Shown: positions 32,887-41,429 of the stretch, in pieces
Position numbering within the stretch: position 1 is the first letter of the stretch
Layout: the number at the start of each line of letters is the position of its first letter
NCBI GenBank assembly: GCA_017437095.1
Contig: JAFSBW010000011.1
Coordinates: 1-48,314 of the forward strand
Length of the DNA: 48,314 bases
Direction: 5' to 3'
Source: Oscillospiraceae bacterium
GTDB taxonomy: Bacteria; Bacillota; Clostridia; Oscillospirales; Oscillospiraceae
Program-made: the position numbers and the translations under genes
The notes under the pieces: model-generated
What the model saw: only the letters and a program-made list of their open reading frames with translations
Databases searched by the model: none
What the model was told of the DNA's origin: nothing

Positions 32887-35331
32887 CTATTCCATGGCGT
32901 TGGTGTCTACATAAGCGCTAACGCCTCTGTTTTCTTTGTCTTTGCTGAATTGGCTCAGCAGATGGGCCAGCAGCAGCCGCAAAGGCTGGGTAGTTTTCAG
33001 CCGCAGCAGAATGCGGAAGCGGTACTGGTAGTTGATTTTCGGCACCGGGCAGGGCGCAGGGCCTAACGGCGTGCAGACCTCCTGGGCATACTGGGGCAGG
33101 GCCAGGCAGGCAGCCAGGCTGTCCCGGAATTTGACGGCGCCCCGCAGCACCTGCTGCTCGTTTTCCCCGGTAAACACCAGGGCAGCCAGCTCCCCAAAGG
33201 GGGGCAGGTTTTGCATTTGCCGAAGGCCGATCTCCATGGCGTAAAAGCCGTCATAATCCTGCTTTGCGGCCAGCCGGATGATGGGATGCTCCGGCACCAG
33301 GGTCTGCACCAGGGCTCTGCCCGGGGTATCCCCCCGGCCCGCCCGGCCCACGACCTGGGTAAGCATATTAAAGGTAGTCTCTCCGGCGCGGTAGCTTTCG
33401 CTGTACAGGCTCAGATCCGCATCCAGCACGCCTACCAGGGTAACATCCGGCAGATTTAAGCCTTTGGCTACCATCTGGGTGCCCAGCAGCACAGGGGTGC
33501 GGTTTTTTTGGAAAGACTCCAGAATTTTCTCATGGGTATTGGCAGCGCTGACGGTATCGGCATCCATGCGGGCCACTTCCATATCCGGGAAACGCTGAAG
33601 CAGCTCCTGCTGGGCTTTTTGCGTTCCTACGCCGATGGTCTTAAGCCGGCCGCCGCATTGGGGGCAGGCTTTGGGCACAGCTTGGGAGTAGCCGCAGTAG
33701 TGGCACATGAGCCGGTTGTTGGCGCTGTGGTAGGTAAGCCGGGCGCTGCAGCGGGGGCATTCCGGCGCTTGCCGGCAATCCACGCACACCATAGCCCGGG
33801 CGTTGCCCCGGCGGTTTAAAAACAGAACTGCCTGCTTGCCGTCTTTCCGGGTTTGATCCAGGGCCAGCAGCAGCTCCACGCTGTAGGGGCTGTCGTTGCC
33901 GTTGCGCAATTCCTCGCCCATGTCCACGATCTGCACATAGGGCAAAGCGCTGCCGTTGTAGCGGTTTGCCAGCCGGTAAAGCCGGTAATCTCCCCGGCGG
34001 GCATGGTACATGCTCTCCACGCTGGGGGTAGCCGAGCCGAAAAGCAGCAGGGCGTTTTCTTTGCGGCTGCGCCAGAGGGCAATATCCTTGGCGCAGTAGC
34101 GGGGGGCGTTTTCCGAGATGTAGGAATGCTCCTGCTCCTCATCCATAATGATCAGCCCCAGGTTTTGGCAGGGGGCAAATACGGCGCTGCGGGTGCCTAC
34201 CACCACTCTGGCCTGCCCCAGCTGCACCCGGCGGAACTGGTCGTACCGCTCGCCGGTGCTGAGGCTGCTGTGCAGCAGCGCCACATCCTGGCCAAAATGG
34301 GCAGCCAGGAGCCCCAAAAGCTGGGGCGTTAACGCGATCTCCGGCACCATGAGCAGGGCTGTCTTCCCTGCTGCCAGCGCCCCTTCGATCAGCTTGAGAT
34401 ATACAGAGGTCTTGCCCGAGCCGGTAACGCCGTAAAGCAGCGCCGCTCCCGGGGAAGCCTCGTTCATTTGCGCGCTCAGGCCGTCAAACACGGCTTGCTG
34501 CTCTTCGTTCAGCACCAGCGGCCCGGAAAGCTGAGCCGGGCGGATCTGGCTAACCCGAAGCACCTGCTTTTCGCTCAGCTGCAGGTAGCCAAGCTCTGCC
34601 AGGCGGTTTACGGTAGCGGCGGAAGCGCCGGTAAAGTAGCAAATCTCCTTCACGCTGGCGCTGCCGATTGAACACATCAGCTTCAGCACGCTTTTTTGCA
34701 TCAGGGCAGACTTGGGCCGGTCGGCCATGTAAGCCAGGGCCTCCTGGGCGCTGACGGCCAGGGTTGCAATGCGCTCTACCTTGTCAGACGCCTTGCGGCG
34801 GTAGGTAGTTTGGGCAGCCACCCATTTTTTGCGCAGCAGGTAGGAAACGGCCTTGTGAAAGGTCTCCTCGTCCATATCCCCCCGGAGAATATGCTCCGGC
34901 GCTGCGCCGCCCATATCCTGAAGCATTTGCAGCAGGGCCTGGGCCTGGGGATTTTTCAGCTTGGCATCGGCCCAGGACTTGTCCTGGGTCAAGGAAAACA
35001 CCTGCTTGCTTTGAAACCACAAGCCGGCCGGGAGCATAGAGCGCACGGCATCGTAATAGGTGCAAAAATAGCGGCTGCGCATAAAAGCCGCCAGGCGCAG
35101 CATGGTAGGGCTGAGCAGGCTTTCGCTGTCCAGCGGGCAGGCTACGGCCTTCAGGCCCTCCTGGCTTCCCTCTTCCAGCGACAGCACCACGCCTTCGCAG
35201 CTTCTGTCGCCCCGGCCGAAGGGAACCTGCACCCGCATACCCGGCATAAGCGCCATGCCCTGGGGCACCGCGTAGGAATAGGGCTTATCAATGGCGAAAT
35301 TGGCAGCGCTTACTGCAATTTTGGCGATCAT
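32887..35331 (-). CDS. priA: Primosomal protein N', replication restart helicase
   Basis: A 3'-5' DNA helicase that reloads the replisome at stalled forks. In the 814-residue protein the N-terminal DNA-binding part precedes Walker A, GVTGSGKTSVY, then the DEEQEHSY helicase motif, GSATPSVES, and the zinc-binding cysteines of the CVDCRQAPECPRC region and CHYCGYS...CPQCGG. GTQMVAKGLNLP and QVVGRAGRG are the later helicase motifs. GAGGGGAGGG precedes the ATG. coaBC, often found between rpoZ and priA in Firmicutes, is missing here. Confidence 0.97.
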   Translation of the reverse strand: MIAKIAVSAANFAIDKPYSYAVPQGMALMPGMRVQVPFGRGDRSCEGVVLSLEEGSQEGLKAVACPLDSESLLSPTMLRLAAFMRSRYFCTYYDAVRSMLPAGLWFQSKQVFSLTQDKSWADAKLKNPQAQALLQMLQDMGGAAPEHILRGDMDEETFHKAVSYLLRKKWVAAQTTYRRKASDKVERIATLAVSAQEALAYMADRPKSALMQKSVLKLMCSIGSASVKEICYFTGASAATVNRLAELGYLQLSEKQVLRVSQIRPAQLSGPLVLNEEQQAVFDGLSAQMNEASPGAALLYGVTGSGKTSVYLKLIEGALAAGKTALLMVPEIALTPQLLGLLAAHFGQDVALLHSSLSTGERYDQFRRVQLGQARVVVGTRSAVFAPCQNLGLIIMDEEQEHSYISENAPRYCAKDIALWRSRKENALLLFGSATPSVESMYHARRGDYRLYRLANRYNGSALPYVQIVDMGEELRNGNDSPYSVELLLALDQTRKDGKQAVLFLNRRGNARAMVCVDCRQAPECPRCSARLTYHSANNRLMCHYCGYSQAVPKACPQCGGRLKTIGVGTQKAQQELLQRFPDMEVARMDADTVSAANTHEKILESFQKNRTPVLLGTQMVAKGLNLPDVTLVGVLDADLSLYSESYRAGETTFNMLTQVVGRAGRGDTPGRALVQTLVPEHPIIRLAAKQDYDGFYAMEIGLRQMQNLPPFGELAALVFTGENEQQVLRGAVKFRDSLAACLALPQYAQEVCTPLGPAPCPVPKINYQYRFRILLRLKTTQPLRLLLAHLLSQFSKDKENRGVSAYVDTNAME

Positions 35332-35360
35332 ACAGCCCCTCCCCTCTTTTGCGGAAACGA

Positions 35361-35567
35361 TCAGTTGCAGTATTCTTCCTTAACGGTAGCGGTGAGCTTG
35401 CCCTCGGCAACCTCACGGATGGCCAAGGTAACAGGCTTATCGGTAAGCTCCTCCTGGAGCGCCTCTGCCTCGTCGGCAATGGTGCGGGCGCGCTGGGCAA
35501 CCACATTGACCAGCAGGTAGCGGCTTTCTACATTCTTCAGCATATCAGCTACGGGGGGGTAAAGCAT
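35361..35567 (-). CDS. rpoZ: RNA polymerase omega subunit
   Basis: A 68-residue omega subunit that helps RNA polymerase assemble. Typical residues are MLYPPVADML, SRYLLVNVVAQRARTIA and the end of the helix with TDKPVTLAIREVAEGK. The ATG at 35567 is chosen because GGAGG lies eight bases upstream; the longer frame from 35582 starts before that site. It follows gmk directly. Confidence 0.93.
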   Translation of the reverse strand: MLYPPVADMLKNVESRYLLVNVVAQRARTIADEAEALQEELTDKPVTLAIREVAEGKLTATVKEEYCN

Positions 35568-35582
35568 AGTTATTTCCTCCAA

Positions 35583-36146
35583 TTATTCTTCATCGGTATA
35601 TTTTGCGATGATGTTTAAAATTTCATTGACGCAGGCATCCACCTGGTCGTTTACCACAACATGGTCGTATTTGGTGCGCTGCTCCATCTCCCAGCGGGCC
35701 CGGGTAAGGCGCAGGGCGATCTGCTCCTCGGAGGTATCCCCCCGGCCGCGAAGCCGCTGCTCCAAAGCCTGCCAGGAAGGGGGCATGATAAAGATCAGCA
35801 CCGCGTCCGGCCGAACGGCTTTTACATTGAAAGCGCCGTTGGGCTCAATATCCAGCACCGCGCAGGCCTTCTCCAGCTTTTCGGCCAGCTGGGGCCAGGG
35901 CGTGCCGTAATAATTATCGTTATGCCGGTTGTACTCTAAGAATTCTCCCCGGTCGATCATCTGCTCAAACTGCTGCTTGGTAACAAAATAGTAGCTTACG
36001 CCGTCAATTTCTCCCTCACGGGGCGGCCGGGTAGTAGCAGATACGGAAAACAGCAGCTCAGGCCGCGCTTGCATAACCTGCTTGAGCACAGTACTCTTGC
36101 CCACGCCGGAAGCACCGGAGAACACAAAAAGCTTATTGGCGCTCAT
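35583..36146 (-). CDS. gmk: Guanylate kinase
   Basis: Phosphorylates GMP to GDP. The 187-residue enzyme has the P-loop [27 protein letters not shown] for GMP binding, and the lid region [17 protein letters not shown]. The length is normal. The start overlaps the remA stop by 4 bases (ATGA). Confidence 0.97.
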   Translation of the reverse strand: MSANKLFVFSGASGVGKSTVLKQVMQARPELLFSVSATTRPPREGEIDGVSYYFVTKQQFEQMIDRGEFLEYNRHNDNYYGTPWPQLAEKLEKACAVLDIEPNGAFNVKAVRPDAVLIFIMPPSWQALEQRLRGRGDTSEEQIALRLTRARWEMEQRTKYDHVVVNDQVDACVNEILNIIAKYTDEE

Positions 36147-36397
36147 AACTCATCTTCTTTCTGTTTTTCTTCCATGCGGCGCAGAAGCTCTTCCGGCTGC
36201 ATGGCGCTGAGGATGATATGGTCGGTATCCATTAAGATCACCGAAGCGGTCTTGCGGCCATAGGAAGCATCGATGAGCATACCCCGCTCCCGGGCCTCCT
36301 GGACGATCCGCTTGATAGGGGCGGAATCCGGCTCCAAAACGGAGAGGATGCGCCCGGCAGCCACCAGGCTGCCAAAACCAATATTGATCAGCTTCAT
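36143..36397 (-). CDS. remA: RemA-type regulator (DUF370)
   Basis: An 84-residue small DNA-binding protein of the RemA/DUF370 family, which in Bacillus activates biofilm matrix and osmoprotection genes. Visible signature: [17 protein letters not shown] at the N-terminus, then [15 protein letters not shown] and [11 protein letters not shown]. The ATG at 36397 gives the conserved N-terminus and begins one base after the yicC stop; the upstream extension is part of yicC in another frame. The order yicC-remA-gmk is standard. Confidence 0.93.
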   Translation of the reverse strand: MKLINIGFGSLVAAGRILSVLEPDSAPIKRIVQEARERGMLIDASYGRKTASVILMDTDHIILSAMQPEELLRRMEEKQKEDEL

Positions 36398-36398
36398 A

Positions 36399-37277
36399 TT
36401 ATTCAATATTCTGGGTCTGCTCCCGGATCTTTTCCAGCTCTGCCTTGATATCCACCACGATGCGGGCCAGGCGCACATCGGTACACTTGGAGCCGATGGT
36501 GTTGGCTTCCCGGTTCATTTCCTGAAGCAAGAAATCCAGCTTCCGGCCGATGGCACCGCCGGCGGTAAGCATGGCGTTCATCTGCTCCAGATGGCTGCGC
36601 AGGCGCACAGTCTCTTCGTCTACCGCCACCTTATCGGCAAAGATGGCAGCTTCCGTAAGGATGCGGCTCTCGTCGATATTGGTGTTGGCCAAAACCTCCT
36701 TGAGCTTGTTTTCCAGGCGGGTGCGGTAATCGATCACCGTTTGGCCGTTGCCGGCTTCCACTTGGGCAACCAACGCCAAAATGGTTTCGCCCCGGCTTCT
36801 CAGGTCCTTATCCAGGGCCGCTCCCTCGGTAGCGCGCATGGCGTTGTAGGCTTCCAGCGCGGCATTTACTACGCCCATCATATCCGCCTGCAGCTGCTCC
36901 TCGTCCAGCTGGGGCTTGTCCAGCAGGAACACTTCGGGCAGGCGGGCGATCTTCGCGGCGCTGATGTCATCGATGACGCCGTAGCGCTCTACCATCTGGC
37001 GCATAGCGGCGATATAGCCCTCTACCACGCCCTCGTTCAGGCTTACCTGAACCTCGCTGGCGCCCTCGGAATGCAGGCTGATGAACACATCCACCTTGCC
37101 CCGGGAAACGCTCTGCTTTACGGCCTGCTTTACCGCATCCTCAGCGAAGCTGAGCATACGGGGCAGCCTTACGGAGCAATCCAGATAGCGGTTGTTTACG
37201 GAACGGATCTCTACGGTAAATTCCCGGCCGTTTACGGTTTCAACGGCGCGGCCATAGCCGGTCATACTCTTGATCAA
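36399..37277 (-). CDS. yicC: YicC-family endoribonuclease
   Basis: A 292-residue protein of the YicC/YloC family, shown in other bacteria to be an endoribonuclease. It begins IKSMTGYGR and ends with the family signature [15 protein letters not shown]...[13 protein letters not shown]. The start codon appears to be TTG at 37277, overlapping the TGA of the previous gene by four bases; the next ATG (residue 5) would cut off the conserved IKS. Confidence 0.93.
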   Translation of the reverse strand: MIKSMTGYGRAVETVNGREFTVEIRSVNNRYLDCSVRLPRMLSFAEDAVKQAVKQSVSRGKVDVFISLHSEGASEVQVSLNEGVVEGYIAAMRQMVERYGVIDDISAAKIARLPEVFLLDKPQLDEEQLQADMMGVVNAALEAYNAMRATEGAALDKDLRSRGETILALVAQVEAGNGQTVIDYRTRLENKLKEVLANTNIDESRILTEAAIFADKVAVDEETVRLRSHLEQMNAMLTAGGAIGRKLDFLLQEMNREANTIGSKCTDVRLARIVVDIKAELEKIREQTQNIE

Positions 37278-37711
37278 GGTGTATCCCCTTCCTTGGCGGC
37301 ATCCCCGTAAGAATGGGGGTAGCCTGTAATGGTATATACGGTATCTTGTTTCTTGGCCACTAGGCGGTCATACAAAACCGCGGCAGCAATGCCCAGGGCA
37401 AAGCCCAAAAGGGCCATGAGCGTGCCCTTTTGCCAGATGCTTCCCAGGGCGTAGCCCGCAAAGAACAGCACCAGCGGCAGCACATACAGCACAAAGGCGG
37501 CAGCCATAACCGGCCCGGTCTTAGACTCCACAACTACCTCCTCCCCGGCTCTCGCGCCGATGGGGTTGCGGGCGGTAAAGCGCATGGTCTGCTTTACCGC
37601 GCCGCAGCCGGAGCATTTGTGACAATCGCCGGAGCAGGCGCTTTCGCGCAGGCAGAATACCTCTGCCGTGCCGTCGCTGTTGCAGCGGAAAATACGAACT
37701 GTTTGGGTCAT
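37274..37711 (-). CDS. RseC/MucC-like SoxR-reducing system family protein
   Basis: A 145-residue membrane protein. The N-terminal half has a cysteine group, C27...C31..C34..C37 (spaced as SACSGDCHKCSGC), like RseC and the RnfB-linked proteins of Clostridia. Two membrane segments follow (about 70-90 and 97-115). Family members are tied to sigma-E control or SoxR reduction in Proteobacteria; the role in Clostridia is not known. It overlaps both neighbours by 4 bases in the cdaA operon. Confidence 0.85.
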   Translation of the reverse strand: MTQTVRIFRCNSDGTAEVFCLRESACSGDCHKCSGCGAVKQTMRFTARNPIGARAGEEVVVESKTGPVMAAAFVLYVLPLVLFFAGYALGSIWQKGTLMALLGFALGIAAAVLYDRLVAKKQDTVYTITGYPHSYGDAAKEGDTP

Positions 37712-38952
37712 TTCTCCTCCGTAAGCTCCACAGAAACGCTGGGAGCATTCACAGAGCCAGCGCCCTGGAACTGCTCAGGCAGAAGGATCTCCGGCTTGAG
37801 GGTGACCATACCCTTCTTGGTTTCGCCGGACAGATCCACCTTTACGGTAATATCCTCAGCGGTAAGGGCGTCCAGCTGCTCCTGGGTGCCCCGGATGGTA
37901 ACGGTAAGATTCTGGCTTACCAGGGTAGCCTTCATTTTTTCGGGAACATTCACAAGCTGGATCTGCTCCTGGGTCACTACAAAGGTCTTGGTCTGGCGCT
38001 CCTTTACCCGCACGATCACGCCCACCTTGGATACGCCGGAAATATTGGTAACGCCGGTAGGCAGCACCACATCCATATCCAAACGGGTCATGGTGCTGAT
38101 CTTGCTCAGGTCGATACTGCCCAGCACCAGCTCATCCAGCCCCTCCAGGGCAGCTTCGCTGCCGGCAACACGGATGGTCTTAGGCTCGATGAGCACATCT
38201 ACCGTATCGGCAGTAGCGCCGCCGCCCTCGATCAGATTCAGGCGCAGGGGGATCTCCTTGACCTTGCGGATGATCATGGTGTGCTTGACCTCCGCCGCGT
38301 TGGTAACGATGCGGCTGGCATCCATAGGATCGCCCTGCCCGTTGCAAAGGGTATAGCGGTAGGCCTCGCTGAAGGATTCCGTGCGGCCCTCCAGATCCAC
38401 CTCGATGGTAGCTTTCTCAATATTTTCCACGGCGGATTCCGGGCCGGAAATGCTTACCTTTTCGTGGTCCAGAGTTACATCGCTTTTGTCTACGATATAG
38501 CCCTCGGCAAGCGCGCCGGTGTAGATGACCTCTACGGGCACTTCCTTGCGCACCAGGCGCTCAAAAAACAGGGTAATACGGCCGGGATCCCGGCTTTGCA
38601 CCTGGATCTCGTTTTCGTTGATATGGCCGGGGTAGCTGATGGTAAAGTTCAGGGATTGCTCCCCGGGCTCTGCCACATTGGCAACATCCACCCGGATGGT
38701 AATATTCTCGTTGGTCAGCTTGTTTAGGTCGGAACGGTTGCCGTAAAGCTTCAGGCTTACCTTAGGAACATCCTCGGTCATAAGCACCAGGGGGATCTTT
38801 TTGTATTCCAGCAGATCCTCACCCTCGATGGTCACCGGGATGTCGGAAATGGTGGTTTCGTATTCCGGGCTGATGACCGTAACCACATATACCCACAGGC
38901 CAAAGGCGATCACGGCGGAAAGGAGGATCATGAAAAACTTATTTTTTAGCAT
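37708..38952 (-). CDS. cdaR: CdaA regulator CdaR, YbbR-domain protein
   Basis: A 414-residue membrane protein that binds and regulates the cyclic di-AMP synthase CdaA. One N-terminal membrane segment (about residues 5-24) is followed by about four YbbR domains outside the cell. Several repeats of the form VxVDLxG and a V-x-V-x-L-T-E tail are visible. I choose the ATG at 38952 (AGGG seven to eight bases upstream); a GTG three codons earlier is possible. The start lies within the end of cdaA. glmM, usually next, is not in this operon. Confidence 0.92.
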   Translation of the reverse strand: MLKNKFFMILLSAVIAFGLWVYVVTVISPEYETTISDIPVTIEGEDLLEYKKIPLVLMTEDVPKVSLKLYGNRSDLNKLTNENITIRVDVANVAEPGEQSLNFTISYPGHINENEIQVQSRDPGRITLFFERLVRKEVPVEVIYTGALAEGYIVDKSDVTLDHEKVSISGPESAVENIEKATIEVDLEGRTESFSEAYRYTLCNGQGDPMDASRIVTNAAEVKHTMIIRKVKEIPLRLNLIEGGGATADTVDVLIEPKTIRVAGSEAALEGLDELVLGSIDLSKISTMTRLDMDVVLPTGVTNISGVSKVGVIVRVKERQTKTFVVTQEQIQLVNVPEKMKATLVSQNLTVTIRGTQEQLDALTAEDITVKVDLSGETKKGMVTLKPEILLPEQFQGAGSVNAPSVSVELTEEK

Positions 38953-39802
38953 TGTTCTCACCCTTTCCCTTCTTCAGCTTCTGGCGCAGCTTGACCACCA
39001 GGCCGTCATCCTCCTCAGCATCGGGGCAAAGCTCCTTGCGCAGCAGGCGGCTTAGGGTCTGGGGGGCCAGATGGCGCTTGAGGATGCCGCCCAGAGCTAC
39101 GGAAATGGCGCCGGTTTCTTCCGAAACGATCACCACTACCGCATCGGTAGCTTCGCTCATGCCTACGCCCGCCCGGTGGCGGGTGCCCAGGTCGGCGCTG
39201 AGGGTCTTGCTGTCGGACAGGGGCAGCACGCAGCCCGCGGCCATCACCCGTGCATCCTTAATGATCATAGCTCCGTCATGCAGGGATGCCTTGGGGAAGA
39301 AAATATTGCGCAGCAGCTGCTCGGATACCTGGCCGTCAATGGCCGTGCCGGTTTTGGCGTATTCATCCACCACGGAATCCCTGGCGAAAACGATCAGCGC
39401 GCCCACTCTCTCCCGGCTCATTACCTCGCAGGCCATAACCGTCTGGGCGATGGCGGCGCTGATATCCTCCGGGGCTTTTTCCGAGGTAAAAAAGCTTTGC
39501 AGCTTTACATTGCCCAAATGGTCCAGCACCCGGCGGATCTCCGGCTGGAACAGCACAACGATGGCCACAAGACCCACGGTAAGCAGCTGGCTTACCAGGA
39601 AATTCATAGTAGGCAGCTTCAGCCAGCTGGCCAGCAGCGCCAGCATCAGCACGGCGATGACTACTCTGGCAATACGGGCAGTACCAGCAGAGCGAAGCAG
39701 GGGGCTGAGCTTATATATTAAAAAGGCAACCAGAAGAATGTCCAGAATGTCGGACCATTTCATCCGGGTAATGAGCTGCAAAAAATCTTGTACAGACGAC
39801 AT
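38939..39802 (-). CDS. cdaA: Diadenylate cyclase (c-di-AMP synthase)
   Basis: Makes cyclic di-AMP from two ATP; the messenger controls potassium and osmolyte transport and wall homeostasis. The 287-residue protein has three N-terminal membrane helices (about 15-85) and a DAC domain with the catalytic LHDGAMII and GTRHRAGVGMSE motifs. The C-terminal tail is charged (KLKKGKGENN). It heads the long minus-strand operon down to rsgA and has a good promoter. Confidence 0.97.
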   Translation of the reverse strand: MSSVQDFLQLITRMKWSDILDILLVAFLIYKLSPLLRSAGTARIARVVIAVLMLALLASWLKLPTMNFLVSQLLTVGLVAIVVLFQPEIRRVLDHLGNVKLQSFFTSEKAPEDISAAIAQTVMACEVMSRERVGALIVFARDSVVDEYAKTGTAIDGQVSEQLLRNIFFPKASLHDGAMIIKDARVMAAGCVLPLSDSKTLSADLGTRHRAGVGMSEATDAVVVIVSEETGAISVALGGILKRHLAPQTLSRLLRKELCPDAEEDDGLVVKLRQKLKKGKGENNAKK

Positions 39803-39832
39803 TGCGCTATCCCTCTTTCTGCGAATTTTGGA

Positions 39833-39862
39833 GGGTGGGTATAGTTCGAGACATACCTACCC
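39833..39862. promoter_or_regulatory. Inverted repeat in the cdaA leader
   Basis: GGGTGGGTAT and ATACCTACCC pair at 9 of 10 positions around a 10-base loop. It lies between the predicted transcription start (about 39869) and the cdaA ATG (39802). It could be an operator just downstream of the start or an RNA hairpin in the leader. Confidence 0.5.
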
Positions 39863-39875
39863 TATTATCCTTTCA

Positions 39876-39904
39876 ATTATAGCGAAAAACGCCGGTAAGC
39901 GCAA
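39876..39904 (-). promoter_or_regulatory. Promoter of the cdaA-to-rsgA operon
   Basis: TTGCGC (39899-39904) and a perfect TATAAT (39876-39881) are 17 bases apart on the minus strand. It sits right after the stop of the cysteine desulfurase-like gene, with no terminator between them. Confidence 0.7.
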
Positions 39905-39923
39905 GGGCTAAATACAAAATTTT

Positions 39924-41042
39924 TTATGAACGGGCAGACATTTTCGGCAAACACCGTTTCAGCGCCTCCAAAAGGCCGGTCAAGTGCCGCATGTGGCTGC
40001 TGTGGCCAAAGCTTATGCGCACTGTGCCGGTTTCCAACGTGCCGGCGCTTTGGTGGGCCAGAGGGGCGCAGTGCAGCCCGGCCCGCACCGCTGCGCCCTG
40101 CTCTGCCAGCGCGGTCGCCAGCTCCTCGCAGTCAAAAGCGCCCCGGAAGCTTACGGTTCCCCCCTGGTGCGCCCCGGCGTATACCTGCAAGCCCAGCTCC
40201 CTCAGCCCATGGGCGCACAGCCGGGCCAGCTTTTCCTCCCTGACCCGGATATTTTCCCGGCCCAGCCGGCTTATCTGGGCGATGCCCTCCCCCAGGGCGG
40301 CAATGCCTGCCACATTCAGGCTCCCGGCCTCCATGCGCTCCGGCAAAAGCTCCGGCATGGCCTGGTTTTCCGATTCGCTGCCCGTGCCGCCCATGACCAA
40401 AGGCTTTGGGGGCTTTGCGCAAAGCAGCAGCCCTACCCCCTGGGGCCCCAGCAGCCCCTTATGGCCGGGTATGGCGATAAAATCCGCCCCCAGGGAAGCG
40501 AGATCCAGGGGCAGGATCCCGGCGCTTTGGGCCGCGTCTATGATCAGCCCCGCCGAGTAGCGGCGGCAAAGAGCCGCAATGTCTTCTATGGGCAAAATAT
40601 ACCCAAAAACATTGGAAACATGGGTAAATACCGCAGTTTTTGCCCCGTTTTTTAAAGCTTTTTCCAGATCCTCCAGCAGGCTATCCCAGCAGAAAAGATC
40701 CCTGCCGCATACCTGGATCTGCGCGCCAAGGCTATGCAGCGGCCGGGTAACGGCGTTATGCTCAAAGCCGGATATGGCCACCTTGTCCCCAGGGGCTACC
40801 AGGGTGGCAATGGCGGCGTTCAGGCCATAGGTACACCCCGGGGTAAACACCGCCTGCTCCGGCTTGCAGCCAAAAAAGGCCGCCGCCCGCTCCCGTGTCC
40901 GGTACACCGTTTCGGCGGCCTGCATAGCCTGGCGGTAGCCGCCCCGGCCCGGGTTGGCGCAGCTCTGCAAAGCCCGGCTGGCCGCCCGGATCACCGCCTG
41001 GGGCTTGGGAAAGGAAGTTGCGCCATGGTCCAAATAGATCAT
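39924..41042 (-). CDS. Cysteine desulfurase-like PLP enzyme (class V aminotransferase)
   Basis: A 372-residue pyridoxal-phosphate enzyme. MIYLDHGATSFPKP at the start, the PLP lysine in IPGHKGLLGPQG, and a catalytic-type cysteine in GLHCAPLAH mark it as the cysteine desulfurase-like branch often encoded with DUF3343 proteins. It probably removes sulfur (or selenium) from cysteine or selenocysteine and passes it on. It is not IscS/NifS of the usual operons: no iscU or iscR is nearby. It overlaps the DUF3343 gene by 4 bases, so the two very likely work together. Confidence 0.88.
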   Translation of the reverse strand: MIYLDHGATSFPKPQAVIRAASRALQSCANPGRGGYRQAMQAAETVYRTRERAAAFFGCKPEQAVFTPGCTYGLNAAIATLVAPGDKVAISGFEHNAVTRPLHSLGAQIQVCGRDLFCWDSLLEDLEKALKNGAKTAVFTHVSNVFGYILPIEDIAALCRRYSAGLIIDAAQSAGILPLDLASLGADFIAIPGHKGLLGPQGVGLLLCAKPPKPLVMGGTGSESENQAMPELLPERMEAGSLNVAGIAALGEGIAQISRLGRENIRVREEKLARLCAHGLRELGLQVYAGAHQGGTVSFRGAFDCEELATALAEQGAAVRAGLHCAPLAHQSAGTLETGTVRISFGHSSHMRHLTGLLEALKRCLPKMSARS

Positions 41043-41293
41043 AGGGGCAGCTCCCTGGTCTGGCCTTCGGCGCTTTGGGCGTATACTTTTACAAACTGCG
41101 CCCCCTTTTGCCGCAGCTGGCCCACCGCCGCCGGGGCATGGCCGGGCTTTAGCTTCAGGCTGTAGCCGCAGCCCCGGTCCTGCATCCAGCGGGGCGTGCG
41201 CTGCAATTGGGCGGTGATATTGGCTTGCTGTAAAACGCGCTCTCCCCGCTGGGCGGCGGTGATAGAGCGAAAGGTAATAAATACGGTTTCCAC
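41039..41293 (-). CDS. DUF3343 protein, putative sulfur/selenium carrier
   Basis: An 84-residue protein of the DUF3343 family, described as a putative Se/S carrier. VFITFRSITAAQRGERVLQQ at the start fits the family, and the single cysteine in DRGCGYSL is the likely carrier residue. I choose the GTG at 41293: GGAGGT stands eight bases before it, while the GTG at 41302 overlaps that site. It is coupled to the cysteine desulfurase-like gene, the probable sulfur donor. Confidence 0.82.
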   Translation of the reverse strand: METVFITFRSITAAQRGERVLQQANITAQLQRTPRWMQDRGCGYSLKLKPGHAPAAVGQLRQKGAQFVKVYAQSAEGQTRELPL

Positions 41294-41358
41294 GGCTGAC
41301 ACCTCCGCCCTATCTTATGCCTTTTGTCACTTTTTGCCACAGCCTGGGCAATTGCCTA

Positions 41359-41387
41359 TTGAAAACCTGGGGAGAATCTTATATAAT
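41359..41387 (+). promoter_or_regulatory. Promoter of the sugar kinase gene
   Basis: TTGAAA (41359-41364) and a perfect TATAAT (41382-41387) are 17 bases apart. The leader is about 36 bases with AGGAGG before the ATG. Confidence 0.85.
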
Positions 41388-41429
41388 GGAGCTATCACAA
41401 AGGCGAAATACCTATACAGGAGGCCAGTT

